A DNA stretch of 64,000 nt. It comes from an uncultured Bacteroidales bacterium. Lineage in GTDB: Bacteria; Bacteroidota; Bacteroidia; Bacteroidales; F082. Below the pieces are notes generated by a model. That model was not told the DNA's origin. It ran no database searches and saw only the letters and a program-made list of their open reading frames with translations. Of the stretch, positions 57,442-64,000 are shown one piece after another. The first letter of the stretch is position 1. The number at the start of each line of letters is the position of its first letter. The position numbers were made by a program, and so were the translations under genes. The stretch spans positions 1 through 64,000 of the forward strand of contig CAMHFN010000007.1 of assembly GCA_946184615.1 (NCBI GenBank), written 5' to 3'.

Positions 57442-59028
57442 ATGAAAAAACTAGTATTGACTTTAATCGTGTCATTCGCACTTCTGGGTTCGGCTTTCGC
57501 CCAGTACAACTCTGACATTTACGAATCCTACTGGATTGACCAACTGAATGTTCATGTCTACAATCCCTACGAATATCCAGACTGCATCGTTCCCTTCGCA
57601 CAGATTGACGGCGAGTTCGTCACCTATGATATGGATTACGAAGCCATGGAAATCGGTGTTTTCGATGAAAGCGGCACCTGCCGTGGCCACTCCTTCCTGG
57701 TTGATGACGGTGAGGACTACCCCATCACCGAGATCTCGGTCTACCGTATGCTTGCAGGCGACAACGACCATCTGCTCTCCTTCATGATGTACGACCATGC
57801 CAATGGCATTTTGTACACCGAGTGCACTCCCAACAACGACTACTACACGGGTTACGACTACGTTGAGATTTACATGGGTGACCTTGATAACGCCCCGATC
57901 CTCAACTTCGCTACTCCTGTAGTGGCTTCCTATGAGAAGTTCATTGAAGGCTATGGTGAGAGTGCTGGTGGTTACTACCTGATTGCCACTCCTGTTGCCG
58001 ACGCCGACCCCACTGCTGTCACGGGTATGACCACTGGCAACTACGACCTGTATGCCTTTGACCAGACTCAAGACCTTGAATGGCGTAACTATAAAGAGGA
58101 TCTCTTCAACCTCGAGTTCGGCAAGGGTTACCTCTATGCCCACGGCACCGATGTCACACTGGAATTCAGCGGCACGACTTACGATGGTGACGGAGAATTT
58201 GACCTTGTTTACGACGATGCTGCCGACTTCAAGGGCTGGAACCTGGTAGGTAACCCCTATCTGGAGACGGCCTATATCAACCGTGAGCACTATGTCATGA
58301 ACGAAGAGACCGGTCGTGGCGAATTCATCGCAGTCGCCGCCACCGAAGGCATTCCGGAAATGGAAGGTGCTTTCGTGATCGCTGAAGGCGAAGGTGAGAC
58401 TGTTACCTTCACCACCACCGCTCCTGGTAAGGCCTCCATGCTCGCCCTCAACGTGAGCCAGGGTAACGGCGTCATCGACCGTGCCATCGTCAGCTTTGGT
58501 CAAGGCCACCGTATGCCTAAGATCATGCTCAACGAAAATAACACTAAGGTGTACATTGTGGAAGACAACGCCGACTTTGCCGTGGTTCGCAGCGAAGGCC
58601 AAGGTACGATGCCTGTCAGCTTCAAGGCTGAAAACAACGGTACCTACACCCTCAGCATGAACAGCGAGAACGCTGAGTTCAGCTACCTCCACCTCATCGA
58701 CAACATGACTGGCAACGATGTCAACCTCCTCGAGACCCCGAGCTACAGCTTCGAAGCCACCACGAGCGACTATGCCAGCCGTTTCCGCCTGGTGTTCGCC
58801 ACGGGTGAAGCCACTGATGGCAACTTCGCTTTCATCAGCGATGGTGAAATCATCCTCAGCGGTGTCAACGGCAACAGCATCGTCAATGTGTTCGATGTCA
58901 CGGGCCGTCTGGTCAACAGCAACAACGGTGTCAACCATATCTCCACCGAGAGCATGTCTGCTGGCGTTTACATGATCCAACTCGTCAACGGCGAGAACAT
59001 CATGACCCAGAAGATCGTTGTGAAATAA
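57442..59028 (+). CDS. T9SS type A sorting domain-containing surface protein
   Basis: Signal peptide; C-terminal GEIILSGVNGNSIVNVFDVTGRLVNSNNGVNHISTESMSAGVYMIQLVNGENIMTQKIVVK. Confidence 0.88.
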   Translation: MKKLVLTLIVSFALLGSAFAQYNSDIYESYWIDQLNVHVYNPYEYPDCIVPFAQIDGEFVTYDMDYEAMEIGVFDESGTCRGHSFLVDDGEDYPITEISVYRMLAGDNDHLLSFMMYDHANGILYTECTPNNDYYTGYDYVEIYMGDLDNAPILNFATPVVASYEKFIEGYGESAGGYYLIATPVADADPTAVTGMTTGNYDLYAFDQTQDLEWRNYKEDLFNLEFGKGYLYAHGTDVTLEFSGTTYDGDGEFDLVYDDAADFKGWNLVGNPYLETAYINREHYVMNEETGRGEFIAVAATEGIPEMEGAFVIAEGEGETVTFTTTAPGKASMLALNVSQGNGVIDRAIVSFGQGHRMPKIMLNENNTKVYIVEDNADFAVVRSEGQGTMPVSFKAENNGTYTLSMNSENAEFSYLHLIDNMTGNDVNLLETPSYSFEATTSDYASRFRLVFATGEATDGNFAFISDGEIILSGVNGNSIVNVFDVTGRLVNSNNGVNHISTESMSAGVYMIQLVNGENIMTQKIVVK

Positions 59029-59058
59029 ATTGTAAAATAATCTAAAATTTGAATCAAT

Positions 59059-59331
59059 ATGAAAAAATTAGCATTATCAATCGCAATCGTTCTCGGAATG
59101 AGCCTTGGTGCTTTCGCTCAGGGCGGTCTCTTCCAATATGGCAACGCTTATGACGAATACGGCACCCGCACGGGACTCCGTGGCACACTCACCGATCCGT
59201 TGATTCCTATCGTCCCTGGCCATGGTGAAACCAGTAGCCAAGACGGCACGGAAACACCGCTCGCCGGTGGTGCACTCCTTCTCATCGGCTTCGGCGCAGC
59301 CTATGCCCTGAAGAAGAGAAACGAGAAGTAA
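59059..59331 (+). CDS. Small secreted protein (90 aa) with Gly-Gly/TM/Lys-rich CTERM-like C-terminus
   Basis: MKKLALSIAIVLGMSLGAFAQ signal and TPLAGGALLLIGFGAAYALKKRNEK tail; paralogue at 62889. Confidence 0.8.
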   Translation: MKKLALSIAIVLGMSLGAFAQGGLFQYGNAYDEYGTRTGLRGTLTDPLIPIVPGHGETSSQDGTETPLAGGALLLIGFGAAYALKKRNEK

Positions 59332-59390
59332 TCTGAAAACGGAAAACGGAGAACGGAAAGTTTCCCGTTCTCCACCTCTGTGATTCTTCA

Positions 59391-59419
59391 AAAAAAAGCC
59401 TCCCTCCGGAGGCTTTTTT
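59391..59419. terminator. Intrinsic terminator after the first small CTERM-like gene
   Basis: AAAAAAAGCCTCC-CTCC-GGAGGCTTTTTT. Confidence 0.85.
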
Positions 59420-59512
59420 ATTTTTAGTTCCCCTCGTCTTTATATTAATAAGGTGTGCTCGAGAGAAAGTAAAAAAATCTTTAAAAAGATGTTGTACGTA
59501 AAATTTTTTTTG

Positions 59513-59520
59513 TAATTTTG
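59513..59520 (+). promoter_or_regulatory. -7 element TAATTTTG for the 1071-aa surface protein
   Basis: TAnnTTTG with an approximately 65-nt leader. Confidence 0.55.
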
Positions 59521-59590
59521 CAGCCCGAAATGGAAAAAAACACAATTAATTCAACTTATTATAAATCAAATTAAAAACAAATCGAACGAA

Positions 59591-62500
59591 ATGAAAAAAT
59601 CTTTATTTTCATTGATTCTTATCTGCTTCGCCTTCTTTGGCGTGGCTAATGCACAGCAATCGTTGCCGTATAGCTACGGCTTCGAAGACAACAACCTGGC
59701 CACTGATGGCTGGATTGCTAATGTTACAAGTGCTTCCTCTGGCATTAACAGCGCGGCTGCCTATTCAGGTAGTTATGGCTTTAGGTTCAATTATTCCGAG
59801 CAATCAGGAAGCCTGATTTCACCGGTACTCACTGGTGGCGACTTGGGTGTTGACGTATCCTTCTGGTACAAGGAATACAGCAACTCTTATGGTGACGAGC
59901 AATTCTATGTCGGTTATACCACTGACGCGAACAACACCGACGTCGATGCTTTCACCTATGGCACCATTGTTACCGCTTCAACAAGCTGGCAAGAATACAC
60001 CAATTCTTTCCCTGCTGGCACCAAGCGCATTGCCATCAAGTATGTCTATAATGATGCGTTTTATCTTTACCTTGACGACTTCACCTTTGAAGCTGTGAGC
60101 GACTGCCCCAGACCAAAAAACCTTGAAGTTACTTTAGGTGATGATACCGCCACAGCTACTTGGACAAGCGATGCCACCAGCTTTAACATCGACATCAACG
60201 GCACTGTGACCAACGAAGTCACCAACCCCTACACCTTCGATACTGAAATGTCTACGGCTTACACCGTGAAGGTTCAGGCCAATTGCGAAGGTGGCGAAAC
60301 CAGCGATTGGAGTGATGCTTACACCTTTTACACTCCTTCTTGCCGGCCCAGCGACATGTGCTCCATCACCCTCAACCTCACCGACTCCTATTCTGATGGT
60401 TGGAATGGCGGTAAGATGGAAGTGGTGGATGCCAACACTAGCGAAGTCTATGGCACCTATACCATTGAAAGTGGTGGCTCCGCTAACTACGAGCTTGCCC
60501 TTTGCCCTGGTACTGTGGTCAACTTCGTCTATACCGCAGGCAGCTATGGCACTGAAAACGGTTGGGTGATTTATGATGCTAATGGTGAAGTCATCACCGA
60601 GGCGGCTGGTTGCAACTCGGGTTGCAATCATACCAACGGCATCCAAGCCACCTATACTATGAACTGCTCTGGCTGCTTCAAGCCCAAGAATCTCACAGAA
60701 ACCAACGTTTCCTTTACTTCTGCCACTTTGAGCTGGGAGGGAAACAACGACAGCTATGTGCTGCAATACCGTCCTTGGAATCCTGCTGGTGACGATATCA
60801 TCACCACCGGCACCTTGACCACTTACACTGTTGATTTGAGTCAATACGAAGGTACTGGTTCTGTGGCCATCCGCCACTACGACATTTCCGACATGTTCCA
60901 ACTGATTGTTGACAACATTGAAGTGACCAACGCTACTGGAACGGTTGTCTATTCCCAAGACTTCGAGAGCTGCGGCGGCAATATGCCTTCCGAATTCTCG
61001 AATATGGACTTGGATGGTGATGGTTATATGTGGGAAATTGCTTCCTCACCTTCTTCTAATGTCGATGGCACATACGGTATCGTTTCCGCAAGTTATGATA
61101 ACAACGCTGGTGCATTGACTCCTGACAACTGGTTGATTCTCTCCGGCCTTGAAATGGGTGGCCAGATGACCTTCCAAGCTCGTGGACAAGACCCACAATA
61201 TGCCGCTGAAAACTTCGCTATCTACGTTTCTACGGAGAACAGCATTGTTGAAGTTCCTGTCACTGCCACTACCTATAATGCCACTGGCTTGACTCCTAAC
61301 ACGCCTTACGCATGGCAAGTGAAGGGCATTTGTGGCGATGAAGAAACCAGCTTCGTTTCCTCTTTCTTCAAGACTAAGGACGATATGTTTGTCTTTGCTA
61401 CCACGGGTAACTGGAACGTTGTTAGCAACTGGAAAGATGCCGAAGGTAATGCAGTCACGGCTCTGCCTACCGCTGATAACAACGTCCGCATCGATGCCGC
61501 TGCCACCATTCCTGCTGGCTATGTCGCCTACGCTAACAAAGCCACTATCGGTACGGGTTCTATCACCATCGAGGACGGTGGTCAGCTGAAACAAAACGCT
61601 GCTACCTTGAGAGTCACTATGGAAAAAGAAATCGCTGGCTACGGCGAAAGCGATGGTAACTACTACTTCATTGCCAGCCCGTTCAATGGCCGTACCCTCT
61701 ATTCAACCTCTGGTTCGTTCAGCCATGTTGACAACATGCTTACTGGTGAATACGACCTCTATGCCTTCGATGCTACCGAAGAACTTGAATGGATCAATTA
61801 CAAATCCAGCCCCACCCACATTGCTTTCCAAGCTGCCAATGAACTTGCTGGCCTGCTGTATGGCGAGGGTTACCTCTATGCCAATCAAGAAGGAACAACC
61901 TTGGAATTCGAAGGTACCGCTGGTAAGAGCAACAACTACTCCGAAACCAAGGATTACACGTTCGACAGCGAATCCACCAACGACTTCAATGGCTGGGCAC
62001 TTGTGGGTAACTTCTTCACCTGCAACGCCTACATCAACTACATCGATGCCAATGGCAACGCTTTGGAAGCTGACTTCTATACTTTGAACAACGACAACAC
62101 CTACACCCTGATGACCTCGGGTCAACCTCTGGCTCCTTGCACTGGTGCCCTCATCAACTACAAAGCCACAGGTAAGGTCCAGTACTCCACCGAGGCTCCT
62201 GCCGCCGGTAAGGGTAGCATGCTCGACATGACTGTCACTGAAGGTCGTGGTAAAGTCGACCAAGCCCGTATCCGCTTCGGCGAAGGCTTTGGCCTCGAAA
62301 AGAAGAGCTTCCGCAACAGCGGCAGCCTCTACATGCCTCAAGACAATAAGGACTACGCAGTGGTCTATGCCGAGAACGAAGGTGAAATGCCTGTCAACTT
62401 CAAGGCTGAAAAGAACGGTACCTACACCATCAGCTTCAACACCGAGAACGTTGAGTTCGGTTACCTCCACCTCATCGACAACATGACTGGCAACGACGTC

Positions 62501-62806
62501 GACCTGCTCAGCACTCCTAACTACAGCTTCGAAGCCAACACCACCGACTACGCCAGCCGCTTCCGCCTGGTGTTCAGCGCCAACAACGCCAACGAAGGCA
62601 GCTTCGCCTTCATCAACAACGGTGAGATCATCCTCAGCGGTGTCAACAACAACAGCACCGTCAATGTGTACGATGTTACCGGTCGTATGATCAGCAGCAC
62701 CAACGGTGCCAACCGCATCTCCACCGAGAACATGTCAGCTGGCGTCTACATGATCCAACTCGTCAACGGCGAGAACGTCATGACCCAGAAGATCGTTGTG
62801 AAATAA
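59591..62806 (+). CDS. T9SS surface protein with FN3 and permuted cleaved-adhesin-like segments
   Basis: Signal peptide; FN3-like units; C-terminal half homologous to the 57442 gene; ends TVNVYDVTGRMISSTNG...GVYMIQLVNGENVMTQKIVVK. Confidence 0.88.
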   Translation: MKKSLFSLILICFAFFGVANAQQSLPYSYGFEDNNLATDGWIANVTSASSGINSAAAYSGSYGFRFNYSEQSGSLISPVLTGGDLGVDVSFWYKEYSNSYGDEQFYVGYTTDANNTDVDAFTYGTIVTASTSWQEYTNSFPAGTKRIAIKYVYNDAFYLYLDDFTFEAVSDCPRPKNLEVTLGDDTATATWTSDATSFNIDINGTVTNEVTNPYTFDTEMSTAYTVKVQANCEGGETSDWSDAYTFYTPSCRPSDMCSITLNLTDSYSDGWNGGKMEVVDANTSEVYGTYTIESGGSANYELALCPGTVVNFVYTAGSYGTENGWVIYDANGEVITEAAGCNSGCNHTNGIQATYTMNCSGCFKPKNLTETNVSFTSATLSWEGNNDSYVLQYRPWNPAGDDIITTGTLTTYTVDLSQYEGTGSVAIRHYDISDMFQLIVDNIEVTNATGTVVYSQDFESCGGNMPSEFSNMDLDGDGYMWEIASSPSSNVDGTYGIVSASYDNNAGALTPDNWLILSGLEMGGQMTFQARGQDPQYAAENFAIYVSTENSIVEVPVTATTYNATGLTPNTPYAWQVKGICGDEETSFVSSFFKTKDDMFVFATTGNWNVVSNWKDAEGNAVTALPTADNNVRIDAAATIPAGYVAYANKATIGTGSITIEDGGQLKQNAATLRVTMEKEIAGYGESDGNYYFIASPFNGRTLYSTSGSFSHVDNMLTGEYDLYAFDATEELEWINYKSSPTHIAFQAANELAGLLYGEGYLYANQEGTTLEFEGTAGKSNNYSETKDYTFDSESTNDFNGWALVGNFFTCNAYINYIDANGNALEADFYTLNNDNTYTLMTSGQPLAPCTGALINYKATGKVQYSTEAPAAGKGSMLDMTVTEGRGKVDQARIRFGEGFGLEKKSFRNSGSLYMPQDNKDYAVVYAENEGEMPVNFKAEKNGTYTISFNTENVEFGYLHLIDNMTGNDVDLLSTPNYSFEANTTDYASRFRLVFSANNANEGSFAFINNGEIILSGVNNNSTVNVYDVTGRMISSTNGANRISTENMSAGVYMIQLVNGENVMTQKIVVK

Positions 62807-62818
62807 AATAGTTCCATC

Positions 62819-62847
62819 GGGGCGGACCCCTCGGCCCGCCCCCTTTT
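62819..62847 (+). terminator. GC-rich hairpin with short T-run between surface protein and small CTERM-like gene (possible attenuator)
   Basis: GGGGCGG-N10-CCGCCCC then CTTTTG. Confidence 0.6.
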
Positions 62848-62888
62848 GAAACGAAGTTAAAAACGAAAGAAATAAAAATCTGAATACA

Positions 62889-63140
62889 ATGAAAAAATTA
62901 GCTTTGTCACTCGCAATCGTTCTCGGAATGACGGTTTGCGCCTCTGCTCAAGGTGGCTTCTTTGGTAAAGGTCCTTCCACCGAAGACGCTGGTAGCCGTG
63001 GTGGTTTCCCCGGTATGCCTGGTCATGGTGAGACTGGTAACCAGGATGGTCAAGGTCAACAGACCCCGCTCGCTGGCGGTGCTCTCCTGCTCATCGGCTT
63101 CGGCGCTGCTTATGCCATGAAGAAGAGAAACGAGAAGTAA
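62889..63140 (+). CDS. Small secreted protein (83 aa) with Gly-Gly/TM/Lys-rich CTERM-like C-terminus
   Basis: MKKLALSLAIVLGMTVCASAQGG...PGMPGHGETGNQDGQGQQTPLAGGALLLIGFGAAYAMKKRNEK. Confidence 0.8.
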   Translation: MKKLALSLAIVLGMTVCASAQGGFFGKGPSTEDAGSRGGFPGMPGHGETGNQDGQGQQTPLAGGALLLIGFGAAYAMKKRNEK

Positions 63141-63162
63141 GAAAAATTGAAATTCTGAATTC

Positions 63163-63193
63163 TAAAAAAAGCCTCCCCACGGAGGCTTTTTTT
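63163..63193. terminator. Intrinsic terminator after the second small CTERM-like gene
   Basis: AAAAAAAGCCTCC-CCAC-GGAGGCTTTTTTT, nearly the same as the terminator at 59391. Confidence 0.85.
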
Positions 63194-63254
63194 ATTTCCC
63201 AGTTAACTTGAGTATCCTTTCTTCGTCAAATTCCTCAACTTTGAGAGAAAATTG

Positions 63255-63262
63255 TATTTTTG
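63255..63262 (+). promoter_or_regulatory. -7 element TATTTTTG for the GH20 gene
   Basis: TAnnTTTG, 22 nt before ATG 63285. Confidence 0.55.
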
Positions 63263-63284
63263 CAAATAACAAAACGGATCCATT

Positions 63285-64000
63285 ATGATGCGAAAACACG
63301 TTATCCTGCTCTTCCTCATGGCACTGCTGCTCTCCGCTTGTACAGAGCAACTTCCACAAGCCAACTACGACGTTATCCCTCTACCTAAAGAGGTAAAACG
63401 GATTGAAGCCAAACCGTTCACCCTCCGTGAGCAGACCGTGGTCTATTACGAAGAAGGCCTTCATCGTGAAGCGCAGTTTCTCAGTGAATATGTAAACGAC
63501 CTCATGGGCTATCCGCTCGCCACCACCCCCTTTAACGGAGAAACCGATGGCATCGTACTGCGTCTTGTCCCTGACGACTTCACCCAAGCCGAAGCCTATG
63601 ACATCACCATCACCCCCCATCAGGTTACCCTCAAAGGCTCCGACCCTGCTGGCGTGTTCCATGGTGTCCAAACCCTTCGTAAATCCCTCCCCATCGCTCA
63701 CCTCCCCATCGCTCTCCCTTGCGGACAAATCCATGATTGGCCCAGCTTTGCCTACCGTGCCATGCACCTCGATCCCTGTCGTCATTTCATGGATCTCGAC
63801 TCGGTGAAGATCTATATCGACATGCTGGCCCTCCATAACATGAACCAATTCCATTTTCATCTCAGCGAGGACCAGGGCTGGCGTATCGAAATCAAGAAAT
63901 ACCCTGAGCTTACGAGGGTAGGGGCCTACCGTAACGGCACCGTCATCGGCCGTAACGGTCGTCTCTACGACACCATCCGCCATGGGGGCTTCTATACCCA
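63285..64000 (+). CDS. GH20 beta-N-acetylhexosaminidase-like lipoprotein (partial, runs off window end)
   Basis: Lipobox LLSAC; NYDVIPLPKEVKRIEAKPFTL...GVFHGVQTLRKSLP...FAYRAMHLDPCRHFMDLDSVKIYIDMLALHNMNQFHFHLSEDQGWRIEIKKYPELTRVGAYR. Confidence 0.92.
   Translation, partial: MMRKHVILLFLMALLLSACTEQLPQANYDVIPLPKEVKRIEAKPFTLREQTVVYYEEGLHREAQFLSEYVNDLMGYPLATTPFNGETDGIVLRLVPDDFTQAEAYDITITPHQVTLKGSDPAGVFHGVQTLRKSLPIAHLPIALPCGQIHDWPSFAYRAMHLDPCRHFMDLDSVKIYIDMLALHNMNQFHFHLSEDQGWRIEIKKYPELTRVGAYRNGTVIGRNGRLYDTIRHGGFYT

Noticed and set aside
57472-58980. 502-aa minus-strand ORF opposite the T9SS surface gene
   Set aside because: Shadow ORF of a well-supported coding sequence.

Overview
This 64-kb window is a Bacteroidota-type chromosomal segment. 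The assignment rests on recurrent TAnnTTTG (-7) promoter elements, fused DAHP synthase/chorismate mutase and MurF/alanine racemase genes, and type IX secretion (T9SS) cargo and machinery. Housekeeping genes include asnS (partial), greA, priA, queA, recQ, ettA, rnpA/yidD, hemD, pta/ackA, murF-alr, lptB, a KpsF isomerase, PPi-type PFK, GH92 and GH20 (partial). I see no tRNA, rRNA, CRISPR array or transposase. The most interesting parts are: (1) the 52.9-63.2 kb locus with two copies of a unit [T9SS surface protein + 83-90 aa secreted protein ending in a Gly-Gly/TM/Lys-rich CTERM-like tail], next to a 1499-aa adhesin with no T9SS tail, with FN3 domains that appear to carry other domains nested in one loop and one apparently permuted cleaved-adhesin domain; (2) a TonB receptor / giant secreted protein / PorV-PorQ-like operon; (3) a promoter-proximal terminator in the greA leader, reminiscent of enterobacterial GraL; (4) a dispersed family of 7-nt-phased repeats, one in frame inside a CDS; (5) three genes whose predicted promoters sit 4-5 nt from the start codon (candidate leaderless mRNAs). 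All functional calls are from reading the sequence; no database search was run.
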